A stretch of DNA of 64,000 nt from Datisca glomerata (lineage: Eukaryota > Streptophyta > Magnoliopsida > Cucurbitales > Datiscaceae). Below, piece by piece: positions 12,160-23,700 of this stretch. A program made the position numbers and the translations under genes. How positions within the stretch are numbered: position 1 is the first letter of the stretch; the number at the start of each line of letters is the position of its first letter. The DNA lies in assembly GCA_003255025.1 (NCBI GenBank), contig QANY01007891.1, forward strand, positions 2,200,558 through 2,264,557. Direction: 5' to 3'. The notes under the pieces were generated by a model. The model was not told the DNA's origin. It worked only from the letters and a program-made list of their open reading frames with translations, and searched no databases.

Positions 12160-12953
12160 ACCTTTTGATATAATTCATTGTTATGTTTGGGGACCACGCA
12201 AAATTCATACACACTCTTGGGCTCGTTATTTCAGAACCATTGTCGATGATTTTACACGTTTTACCTGAGTACATTTTATGAGTTTTAAAATACAATACCC
12301 AATCATTGTTACAATCCTTTTTCTCTTAGGTCAAACACAATTTAATCGAAGAGATTAAGATTTTGCATGCCGATAATGGAGGTGAATTCACATCAATGCA
12401 TTATTTCCTTGACGAACGCAATATCATTTTTCAACACACATGTGCTTATACTCCCTAACAAAATGGGGTAGTTGATGACAAACATTGTCATCTTCTAAAT
12501 GTAGCTCATGGAGATTTGTGCAAAAGTAGAGGTGTGGGTAGGCGGTTGATGACAAACATTGACAAACATTACCGCTACAGTATTGGGGGGAAAGCATCCA
12601 AACAACATGTTATCTTATCAACCGCCTACCCACACCTCTACTTTTGCACAAATCTCCATATGAACTTTTACACGACACTCCACCAAATTATCCTGACCTT
12701 TGAGTTTTCAGATTGCCTATATTATATCACAAATTGCACCCCCAATAACAAACTTGATTATCGTGTACGTTATTGCATTTTCATTGGATATCCTATTGGG
12801 AAAAAGGGTTACTGCGTTTATGATCTTGAAGACAAGAAATTTCTCATCTCCCGCGATGTCACTTTCTATGAGCATACAGTTCCTTTAAATAAACTTCCAC
12901 AAAAAAATCAAGATGATACCCCCATATTTCCTTTTCCAGGCGACCCAATTTAA
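12160..12953 (+). pseudogene. copia integrase, broken, with a second fold-back
   Basis: Integrase core pieces are visible: VDDFTRFT (first acidic residue) and ILHADNGGEF (second). The expected QNGVVERKH motif with the catalytic Glu reads QNGVVDDKHCH, so the third acidic residue is changed to Asp. After it comes a 43-bp inverted duplication (12508-12550 with 12617-12659). The C-terminal domain then resumes (NNKLDYRVRYCIFIGYP, KGYCVYDLEDKKFLISRDVT). Stops and a frameshift are present. Confidence 0.85.
12508..12659. repeat. Second fold-back: 43-bp inverted repeat in integrase
   Basis: 12617-12659 is the reverse complement of 12508-12550, with a 66-bp spacer that includes a partial local repeat of GACAAACATT. 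Same type of rearrangement as in gag. Confidence 0.92.
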
Positions 12954-13084
12954 TTTCCTGAGCCCAACACCTCTAATCAACCCAATCTTTATGACGAGCA
13001 CAATCCAACCAATTCATCACCGCATGATCAACCTGATTCTATCTCTTCTTCCAACATAGTACACTAACCCATTCCTTCACCCAT

Positions 13085-13755
13085 TAGAATATCAATGATT
13101 AATTGGAAAATTGTTATACCTTTCAATTGGTAAACCAAAAATCCCCTACTCAGTAAATGCACTTAGTCAGTTCATGCAGGAACCCAAACTACATAATCTC
13201 AAGACTGCTCATCGATTCTTCCAGTACTTGAAGATAGCTCCGGGACAAGGGCTATTGTTTCCTTCAGATAGCCACCTGGTCAGATATTGTGATGCATGCT
13301 GGGCAAGGTGTCCAATCACACGACGATATGTAATAATATATTGTACTTTTCTTGGCAAATCACCGGTGTCATGGGAAAGTAAAAGCAGGCCACAATGTCG
13401 AGATAATCAGCAGAAGCGGAATATATCGCTCCACGGTTGCAATTGTTTGTGAGCTCACTTGGTTGAGATATTTATTGAAAGATTTATGTGTACCACATCC
13501 CGGACCGGGAAAGTTATTTTATGATAATAAGACGGCTTTGCATATTGCTGCAAATTCGGTCTATCATGAAAGAATGAAGCACATCGAACTAGATTGTCAT
13601 ACGGTTCGAGAGAAAATTCAAATGGGAGAAGTCAAAACAACTTATGTTCAAACCAGAAGCTAGATTGTAGACTTATTCACGAAACCATTAAGATCACCAA
13701 CATTTTATACATATCTCAACAAGTTGGGTGTCACTGACATCTATACTTCAACTTG
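13085..13755 (+). pseudogene. copia reverse transcriptase end plus RNase H, broken
   Basis: The coding match starts in the last part of reverse transcriptase (YQ, stop, LIGKLLYLS, then SVNALSQFMQEPK), so the catalytic palm with its YVDD motif is absent, apparently deleted. RNase H follows: YCDACWARCP, FLGKSPVSWESK, then after a frame change SAEAEYIA, WLRYLLKDL, DNKTALHIAANSVYHERMKH and IVDLFTKPL. The stop before LIGKLL could be CGA to TGA and that in TRS-stop-IVD CAG to TAG, both fitting methylation-driven C-to-T decay. Confidence 0.85.
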
Positions 13756-13763
13756 ATGATGAG

Positions 13764-13998
13764 TGTTAAAGAAAAGAGAATCAATTGAGGAGTAAATCGT
13801 GGATCATATATGTCCACAGTCATTAAGGAATGAAATGTGGATTCTACATTACTTGTGTATATACACCGAATCAGTAACTTAATTGTAGGATCGTGACTTA
13901 ACTGTATTCTTAGGAATTAGCTATGTAATTATATATTAGCTAGCAAGTCTGTCTAGATTATTCACGGAATATACAAAACCTTCCCCAATCATTTTGTT
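13764..13998 (+). repeat. 3' LTR of the copia element
   Basis: Same length (235 bp) as the 5' LTR, and begins TGTTAAAGAAAAGA directly after a decayed purine tract. It differs from the 5' LTR at many scattered sites. Confidence 0.93.
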
Positions 13999-14032
13999 TA
14001 ATTTTGATCTTTTGACCGAGTTTAAATATTTA

Positions 14033-14310
14033 TCTTTTTTCAAACTAGAATGAGTGTCTGTACCTTTTAATCAAACTACAGAGAGTAATAAAAAACATTT
14101 TCAGTTTTGAGGATTAGGAGAAATAAATGTAAGTTTGGTATTATGAGGCATTTAACATCGTTAGCATATAATATAAAGGTTTTGGATTTTTCTGATCCTC
14201 AAAGAAAACATTAAGAGGTGAATGAGTCAATTTTTAAATTAGAAGACATGTCAATGTCTTTTAAACAAAGTACATGAGATGTTAGAGTACTTTTTCTTAA
14301 TTTCTGTGTT
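14033..14310 (+). repeat. Two MITE-end-like repeats next to the copia insertion
   Basis: 14033-14100 (TTCAAACTAGAATGAGTGTC) and 14233-14310 (GTTAGAGTACTTTTT) resemble the right end of the MITE at 8143-8387, in the same orientation. The copia element may have landed in or beside a member of this MITE family. Confidence 0.5.
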
Positions 14311-14502
14311 ACTTTATACATTGTGATCCTAATAATTTGTAGAATTGATGAAAGAAAAAAGTAAATTATATTTTACTGGAACCGTAATTTTACGCTAGGC
14401 TTCTGATGTTACGACACTTAAGAATTTTTTTTAATCAAAGTACGACGCTTAGAAGTTAGAATGACCCAAAAAAGGAAATAGGGGATCACAGTTCTAAATT
14501 GC

Positions 14503-14510
14503 GCGGGAAA
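14503..14510 (-). promoter_or_regulatory. E2F-type site TTTCCCGC
   Basis: On the minus strand the 8-mer fits the E2F/DP consensus TTTSSCGC exactly. It lies about 206 bp upstream of the TIMELESS start codon. Confidence 0.65.
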
Positions 14511-14527
14511 ATTTAGAGCCGAAATTG

Positions 14528-14535
14528 GCGCCAAA
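14528..14535 (-). promoter_or_regulatory. E2F-type site TTTGGCGC in a palindrome
   Basis: Lies within TTGGCGCCAA, 17 bp after the first E2F-type site. Two consensus sites this close in AT-rich surroundings are unlikely by chance and suit an S-phase gene. Confidence 0.65.
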
Positions 14536-14715
14536 AAATGCCCTAACTCCTGTACTTCCATCAGCTATCATTCTGAGCTCTACCACATCGCACGGCGGAT
14601 CGGACCCCTCTTCCTCTTTCTATCCTTCTTCCTATCTCATTCAATCGTCACTTTTTCAGTTCATCTGAGATCCTAAGTTCGAGATCTTCCAAGAGAGCCT
14701 AAGGCCTGCTGGAAG

Positions 14716-17700
14716 ATGGATACGGAAGGCTTATCTGTGATATGCGCGGGTCTCGGAATTGCTGAAGAGGACGAAAACGGAGAGCGTGTCGGTTACTCAA
14801 AGGGCGAGTACTGCCTAGGTATACCTGTTCTTATCTCTACTTCTCTGTCTGGTTAAGTAAAAGGTTTGGTTATAAAGAAATTATTTGAACAATGATACAA
14901 GAATTCATTAGTGATATTCATTTTCATTTTATTATACCTAATTTCTTTTCATTTTGTTTTACCTAATTTCTGAACTGATATGTTGCTTATTGTGGGCCAA
15001 TTCATCATAATATGCAGATAATATAAAAGATTTACTAAGGTTTTTGAGGCGTGACGATCCAGAGAATCGTGATGTGTTTAAGCAAGTTTGTAAATGGAAC
15101 ATTGTATCAAAAGATCTGATACCTATTATTGAATACTGTCAAGATGATCACAACTTAGTCTTGAATGCTGGTAAGTTGTTTGGTATTTCTTTGGTAAGCC
15201 TCGATGCGAAGAATAAGTTGTAATTGATTCAGTTTATCATTGCGCAGTGAAAGTTCTGGTGTTCCTGACAATGCCTATTGAGCTTACATCCACTGATATT
15301 ACACAACAGATAGAATATTTATGGGGGTTAAAGTCTTCAATTACAAACAGCAATGTTGTTGCTGTGATACTATCTCTTTTAGAGGGTCCTCTGGAAAATC
15401 TGGAAAGGTGAGTGAGAATTGTGGATATTTCCTCGCCTCCCCCTAAAAAACCCGTTGGGCTAGTTATGCACTTTTTTAGTTCCAAACAAGCAATGATGTT
15501 TTCATTCATTGGACCAGAGATGCTCGTGGGAGAATTCCTGTGATTTGTGAACTGTATGATCAAGTTAATTTTTTTATACCTCCTTCTTAAAAGTTTTTTT
15601 CTGTCTTTCCAAAATAATGAGTATATGGTTCCATTTGATTCCATATACTTTCTTTTCGTATACTTTTACAAGTTTTGTGGCAGGTTACAAGCTATAAAGA
15701 ATTCTGACTAGAGTTCTTTCTCTCAATAGAAATAAAGCTGTCTTAGCAGCACTAGTGCTTTATGGTGTTGGTTTTCTAGTTTCTCTTCATTCGATTTGCA
15801 GAACTCTTGATTATTATTGCCTATTGTAATTTTTTCCTTTTCTGATTTTTAGGTGTATGATATAATGTTTTACATTCTTTCCCTGATTGGTTTATGACTA
15901 ACTTTTGGCCACACAGTGGAGCATTCACAGAAGATGATTGGAAATTGGTGCAGCTTGTTCTTACTTTATTTCGAAATTTTCTGGCTGTCCAAGAAATCTC
16001 ATTGCAGCAGAGGGCTGTGGGATCTGCTACTCAATTTTTATCGTTGAGAAATGGATTTCTCGAACTTTTATTCCGTGAGAATGTAATGGACTTAATATTG
16101 GTCATAACTCAGCATGTTGGTGGTTCTTACAGCTATCTCCGACAAGATAACTTGCTTTTATTGGAAAATTTCCATTACATTTTTATGGGTCAGGACCCAG
16201 AATTAATTGCCAAAGCATATCTGAAGCATGCCACGGTTTGTTTTACTTCATCTTATTCCAACATCTTTACTAGCATAGAAATTACATCTCTGAAAGCTGA
16301 TAAAAAGAGTGTTTAAGAACATGATTTAAAAGATTGAAACATGACCTAAAGCTCTATATAATATGATACTTAGTGTGAAATTTTGAATAAGATAAAAAGT
16401 TGTGGTCTGAAAAATTATCGGGAAGCAAGAAATTCATGTAAGCGTGTATTGAAGGTCAGCAATTATATAGTAAATTGCTTGGGTTTACTTGTTTCACGGT
16501 TGAGCTTTTAGTGTTGATCTATATAGCATTTCCATTCAATTATTAACTTATTCAGTTGGTTGATGGTTATGTTCTAAATGTAATTTGTTAAATATCAGGA
16601 AGACGATGACGTTGATGCTTCTGTTGACAGTCTGAAGTCTATAATGGAAGAAGAGAAAAGGCGACTTTCTAGACAACGGGATATTGGTCGACATTCACAA
16701 TTTAGTGGAACATTTACGCGGCTTTCTCTGGTATGAAGTTCACTATTCCTAATGCTAGTGAGGCGCTTCAGTTAAATCATTTGTCACCCCTACTGTTTTA
16801 TTCTAACAGGATGGTTCTAAGGCAGTATTAAAGGGGAAGCCAACTTTGGATTCTTTACACAAACCACTAAGAGTTTGCCGTGGTAGAATTAAAAGAATTC
16901 CATGGGATCTTGGACAATTACCTTCAACAAAGGATAAAATATTGCAGTTGCTTCATGATTTTGTCAACCAATTCCTTCAAGGCGGTTACAATGGTATCCC
17001 GTTTAGAATCACATCACCTATCTTCTATAACTCAATTTGTAATGTGATCATTTGACATTTTCATGTTAATGCATAATCTTTTTTGTCCAAATGTTCACCA
17101 GCTTTGATGAAGTTAGTTCACGAGGATATTGTAAAGGAATACCATGGAATTCAGAACAATGATATTGTTATTTTCTTTCACGTTGCCCAGTTTACCACAT
17201 CTTTTCAGTATCACAAATTTTTGGCATCAAAGGTGAGAAATGGAATTCGAGCTGCTTATATCTTAGTTCTTTCGTATGCATATGTATGTTTCTTTAATCT
17301 CTTAATCTTCTTTTTTGCCATTTCTGTTGCCCTTTCCTTTCTTTGTTTCCTTCCATTCCCACTACTTTTAGCCTAATCTGTATGTGCCTTTTTGCGGGAG
17401 TTTTTCGTGGGGTTTGATGCACTAATAATCGATATGAATTTATACTACAAAACCTAAATTGATGATTTGACGTACGTAAATAACTGAAAGTGTGCACACC
17501 CACACAAAGGCACGAGGAAAAATGTAAAAAGTATGCATACACTAAAAAGAAAAAGAAGAGTGGACTTGGTGTTCATAGTTCATGCTTCATCATGGAATAA
17601 TGGAGTGACGGGGTATACGTATAAAATAGAGTTCTTTGGTTCAGCAATTGGTTATTAGATTGATATTGAAATGGAGCTGCAACAGGATTGAATTCTTGTT

Positions 17701-20700
17701 TTTACAAGAGCAGGAGTTTTGTGTTTCCCCTATTTTCTTTTATTTCCTGCTGTCTGGGGGACATACATGGTTTTTGTTCAGGATAAGTCATCTCAATGTT
17801 ACTTAAAAAAAGAACTTTCATCTCAATCTTGTTTTTGTGTTGAAAAACTGCTTACCTGGATTTTTCTGTGCTTCAACAGCCGATGGAGGCAGACACAAAT
17901 GAAACTTTTACAGATAGTAATGCTGATTCCACAAATTTTAGAGGTGATATATGTGGACCAATAGCAGCAACAATGAATGAATCAATGTTCCAACTAGTCA
18001 TTTTAAAGTGGCGTCATGCATTTGATGGATTAAAGGAAACCAATGACTTTAAGTTCTTGTCTGCTGCCGGTTCACTGATGAAAAATATGGTGATTTATTC
18101 CCTTCCACTACCCATCCTTTTACTTGTTTTGTTTATAAACATTTGGGAAATTATTAGGTTTTTGAACATGATCAAATATTAAAAGAACCCTAAGAGGATA
18201 CATGCATGAGACACGAAGGCAAAAAATATACTGACACGCCGACACTGTGTTTCTCACAAATTAGGGGATGGACATGTTAGGAGCATGCTATGTAATTTTA
18301 CTTTCAATGAATACTGCTACTTTTATAAGTAATCTAATAATCTATGAAAAATGAATGTCGTAAAATATTCGAGTACTCTAATTTACACCACTATGTGCAT
18401 TGTATTTTCAGATTTAAATTCCACTGCACTTAATATGGTAAATTACCAATGTTAACTTGGCTTTAGCTTTGGTTTTTATTTAAATAAATCGTGTACCCCC
18501 AAATCTGCCCAAAGTTCATCTTTTATGTTGGTAAATGGTCCTGATAAATATGCTGTATTTGTTCAAAATTTAAAAGCCGCTAAGAAAAGAAGTCCACACT
18601 TCTTTTGTTTGACACATGCTCGACATGTTAGAAAAAAAATTGTTCTCTGGGAAGCTATATTGCATGCCCAAAATGCCCAATGTGTGATATCAAAGTGTCT
18701 AAGCTAAGCTTTCAAAATAGAGCAACATAAAAGAATAAGGCTTTGAAGTTTCTTTTAAATTTACGAGCAAATAAATAATCAAGTTTTTAATATCACGCCA
18801 AGTTAAGAAAAGTCGGATAGCATGCACATCATACTTCGTTAACGAGGTTTTCTGTTTGCAGATCCGCATCCTAGATTTAGTGCTCAAGTTATTGCCAGAA
18901 GATTCAAAGGAGCCTCAGACGGCTCGTGTACTTCTTTACAAGTTATTTTATGACCAAACTGATCAGGGGATGACCCAGTTCCTCTTGAACTTGATCAAAT
19001 CATTTGACACTCACAAACAAGGCAAAAGGTATTCCCCTTCATTTTTGAATAAATCCTTTCTTATTATGTGAGTCTTTTCATGTGTCTTGCAATCTATATT
19101 GGGAGTTTTGTCCAGGGTTGTCTAATTCAAGTGATTGAGTAGATTTAATTTCTGCTAGGTGTTCCAGTCCCTAGCCTGAATTACCATAGAAATAAGCCTG
19201 ACGTCAAATGTATTACTAAGTGGTGCCTGCCTTAATATATTCCATGCACCTTGGCTTGTCATAGGTATTTTGCAAGAATAATGCTTGTTTTGTTTTATTT
19301 GCGTGTGAAATACAGTTACAGTAACACTAATAGAAAAAAGGGGATTATCTGAGAGAACATACTAATATGCCGTTTATTCTTTTAGTAATACTGTTTGGGA
19401 GCTCTCCTACTGGGCTACTAATTGCCTGTGATTTTCTTTTAAAATGAATGTCTTCCTGTTACTGGCCATGGATGACTGTGGACCATGAAAAGGGAACTTA
19501 TGCTATAAAGGAATGTCTTGTCATATGGTCATACTGTTGTTTCCTTACTGTTGTTTCAAATTAAGATTGTCCATTCATTTCAAAGCTAATGTGTGCATTA
19601 TTTGTATCATATACATCAATATATCTCTAAATCTTAAGTTGTTTCCAATCTTAAATTTACTAAAAAAAGTTGGTCTAAGTTTTCAAATGCTCAAGCTTCA
19701 TGTATTTTTGTGATATGTATGCCCTAGATTTTAATTGGGTTAACAAAGTCATTTTTCAGGAACAACCTCTGTGTCTTCCTGGAAAGGATCTCCCTTTTCC
19801 TTGTAACACCAGCCTAAGTATGTGCTTCTAGTTTAGCCAATGATTAAGTTTTGTTTTTTCTTTGGCACATCAGTGATCTTGCAGATTTAGTTGAGATGAT
19901 TTATAAGGTTGTAAAGCTTATGGAGAAACTTCAAGCACGTGGAACACTCAGGGTAAACTTTTTACTTTTGGGTTAATTATTTACTAGCATATGTTGTCTA
20001 TTTCATATTTCTCCCAATATATTAAGAGTAGACTCGCTGATGACAAATCATTGTTGGAAGTAGACTAAAAAACGACAAGAAATGATGAGCTCTCTTCTGA
20101 TGTATAATGGGGTTTGACATGAAATTAGTTCTCTCTTATCTTAGACAACGTCATGGGGTTATTCTTGCACAAATGTATTATTATGTGACAGAAAATACAT
20201 ATCTTCAATATTCCATTTTTGTGATTATAACTTTTGATCAAGTATTGCCTTTGAGATAGACTATTTTCTTTTTTCGTACAATATTTTCTAGCCAACTTTT
20301 TGATCAATTTTGTTGAAATTAATGCCTTTTGTTTCAACGAATCAGCTGGTAAAAAGAAAAGCAAAGCACTATTTCATGGTCCAGCTCCCAGCCAATTTCC
20401 TTCCCTTTATAAGTAAGTATTAATGAAAGAAAATTACAAAATCTTAAGCCTTGCTATCACCACCCCAAAGCCCTATATAATAAATTCTTTTCTCACTCTC
20501 AAATTCTAGTGATCTCTACCCGTCCCCTTGTCTGTGTCTTGTATATGAATCTCAAATGCCTCTTTATGGTCATAGTGCTATATTCACAGCATAGAAAGTT
20601 CTTTTCTTTTCCTTGAATAAAACACATTTATTTCCTTTAAAGAGAAAAAACTTCATTTGCTAAACAAAAATATCTTCAAAACCTTTATAAATATCCAAAT

Positions 20701-23700
20701 CTATGAACCTTATGTGTAAGTCCTATGGTGGCTTTCTGACGGCTTCTTGGTACTTTCGTTATTAATTATCGTTTTATTGGTAGATTTTTTTGTTTCAACG
20801 AGTATCTTTGCGTACAAGCATTTCAGTACATTGTTTACTTTTCTGTGACATTAACTATGTGTTCTCTAATTAAGGTTTCTAGGAAGTCAAGGAAGGTTAG
20901 AAAGACAAAGTTATCCAATGATAAGGAAAACAAGCAGTTAGAAGATCATTCTGTTGTGAAAGAGATAGGAATTTCCAGTAGTGAGCGGTTGACAGATGCT
21001 AGTGTCAACAAGAACTGTGATACATCCTCAATCGATTTTGATGGTAAAGATGACACAAGGATGCCCACTCAGGTCGAGGAACACAGTATCCCTGTGAAGG
21101 ATGTGAAAGAGATGGGCGTTTCCAGTAGTGAGCGGTTGACAGATACTGGTGTCAACAAGAACAGTGACACATCAACAATGGGTTTTGATGGTAAAGACAA
21201 CACAAGGATTTCCACTCAGGTTGAGGAACACAGTATCCCGATGATGGATGTGAAAAGTTTTCCAGACCGCCTGTTGCAGATGGATGACAAAAATATTGAT
21301 AATGCTTACAGCACAGGTGATTCTTCTGGTGATGAGGATCTAGCTGCAATTACAGAGGTTGATTTTAAAGTGTCAAGTCTAATCTCTGCCTTTGCGAGCA
21401 ACAACATTGTTCAGAAATTATGCTGGTTACTTAAGTTTTATAAGATCAATTCCACCAGTACTAATCACTACATATTATGCATGCTAAGAAGGATCACTGA
21501 TGACCTTGAACTCTCGCCAATGCTGTACCAGGTTACTAACTTTCTGACAGATTTCTGAATTTGAGCTTGATTGTCCTCGTACATATGACTCATCCATTAT
21601 TTTTTACTTTTGCAGTTATCTCTTCTCACCATATTCTATGACATCCTAGTAGATCAGAAGTCAAATCCACGCAAGGAATATGCAAATATAGTTGATTTCC
21701 TCAAGAGTTTTGTTAGAAAGATGCTAAGAAAAATGAAAAATCAACCCCTTCTTTTTGTTGAACTTCTCTTTTGGAAGAACCGCAAAGAATGCCATTACAT
21801 TAATGCAGAATATATGTTGCATGAGCTTGGAAGCTTGAAGAAAGAGAGTAGAAATTGGGAAAATGTTCCTGGTGGTGGTGAAAATGGTTCATCAACGGCC
21901 AAGGGCTGTACTTTTAGAAGCATAGCAGATGCACTTGGTGAAGATGAAGCTGATGTTGTGATCCACCATGAGCTTGTAGATCATAGGCAAGATATAATTT
22001 TGAAAGAGAGAATTCTCTTTTCTATTTTTTATGAAATTCAAAATTTTTATTTTGTTTGATGGGAATTATGCAAATAACATCGAGACCTAGAGACTAGAGA
22101 GGCAAGCTTCCTGAATCTGATACCATGGATCCTCATCAGAAAGTGCATTTCAATTTTCAGTTCAACTATTTTACAATACAAGAAAATGACCCGTGACATT
22201 CTCCTTTTCCCTTTCCAGTAGTGAAGATAAATTTCGCGTAGCCGATGGAGGCCTTGCATTTGTTTCAGATGGGGAGCTAGATCAGAAAGAGCATAATGAC
22301 AAGTATGTTATAATTTTACTTGCTATGTAAACTTTCCTGTATTTCAAATCTCTAATTTGTTGGGCTATTGCAGTGGAGGGGAGTCCATGAACCTCGAATT
22401 GAAAAGGCCTCTTAAGAGGAACAAGAGACTTGTTCTTGATGAAATGCTGGAGAGCAGAATTAGAGATCTTTATGAGAAGTACGCTTTGATCCATCCTTAC
22501 AAGCATAGTTTTTAATTCTTACGTGTCCTGTAATTATTAATGTCCAGGTAGTATCCATACTTGTCGATTGCCATTGCTTTTCTAGTGTCCTATGGTTTTA
22601 TAATAGACTTATCTAACTTGTAGAAGCATTTTGAATTCATTTTTAACCAGTTCTACTGGATTTGTTTTTACTGAATCTCTTCTGGGAAATATTGCTTTAG
22701 ATTTAAAGACGACCACAACTGTAGCCGTCTTATAGCAGAAGTCCTAGATCCCGATGGAAAAGTTTCGCCAGCGCAAGTGTCTAATAAACTTAAGCAGCTA
22801 GGACTTAAAGTTGATCAGAGGAAGAGAATGCGATACGCAAAAGAAGCCGTTTCTGTTGATGCTAATAAGTTTGAAGGTGATAATAGAGAGGGGGAAACAA
22901 GTGGTTCCCATAAATCTAATGATTTGGAGGAAAGTTTGTTGAGTCGGCCTCTGTAAGTTTTTTGCCCTTTTGTTATCATTGCTTCTGTAAGGTTCTCTCA
23001 TGCTGTCTAATATACCTGCATGGTTGCTCACCAATTGGACAAGATTAGGCTTTACGTCCATGAAAAACATGAAAGCCATAACACTAAAAGTTTATACACA
23101 CTGAAAATTTGCTCCATGTATTGATGGAAATTTGTAATAGATAACTGGTTTTCAATAATTGTTGCCATTGCTTCTCTTCCCCTAAAAAATTTCTTTTGCA
23201 ATAGGCACACAAGAAAACGAGTTCGTGCTTTCAGTGAAGATCAGGAGGCTAAGATCAGATCTCTGTATGAGCAGTGAGTGATACTGCTGACTAGCTAGGT
23301 TGCTAATGTAGAACCAAAAGTTTTAGTACTTGTGTCCTTATAGAAAACAGTTTTGTAGTGGATTGATATTTTGGGCAAAAAATTAAATAGTCTTCTGCTC
23401 ACCACACAGATTTAAAGACCATGTGAGGTGCAGCTACATGATTGCAAATGCATTGGATCCGGATAGCAAATTTTCTACTGCTCAAGTTTCTAGAAAACTT
23501 AAGCAGCTAGGCTTACGCACTTCTCATCAGAACAGGCACAAATCGAACTTGCAATTGAGGGATGAAGATCTGAATGACCCTTCTACAGACAAAGAACATG
23601 AATCTGATAATGAAACACTGTTCTCATTAATAAATAGGTAATGCGTGCTCTCATGTTTTTGAGTATCTATTTGTTCTCTAACACCAACTACTTTCTGTTT

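Larger units (their letters stand above)
9957..13998 (+). mobile_element. Full-span, defective Ty1/copia retrotransposon
   Basis: Two 235-bp LTRs bound a gag-protease-integrase-RNase H order typical of copia. The hexamer TAATTT abuts both outer edges (9951-9956 and 13999-14004), a likely target-site duplication. A primer-binding site follows the 5' LTR, and a decayed purine tract (CTTGATGATGAG) precedes the 3' LTR. The element is about 4.04 kb, shorter than an autonomous copia, because most of the reverse transcriptase is missing. The LTRs differ at many positions, so the insertion is old. Coding parts carry many stops and two fold-back duplications, so it cannot move by itself. Confidence 0.92.

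Noticed and set aside
12516..12620. Start of an apparent 145-codon protein
   Set aside because: The first part is fold-back sequence; only the later part is genuine copia integrase.
15237..15644. 135-codon minus-strand frame
   Set aside because: Antisense of TIMELESS exon 3 and its intron.
22798..23079. 93-codon minus-strand frame
   Set aside because: Antisense of TIMELESS exon 15.
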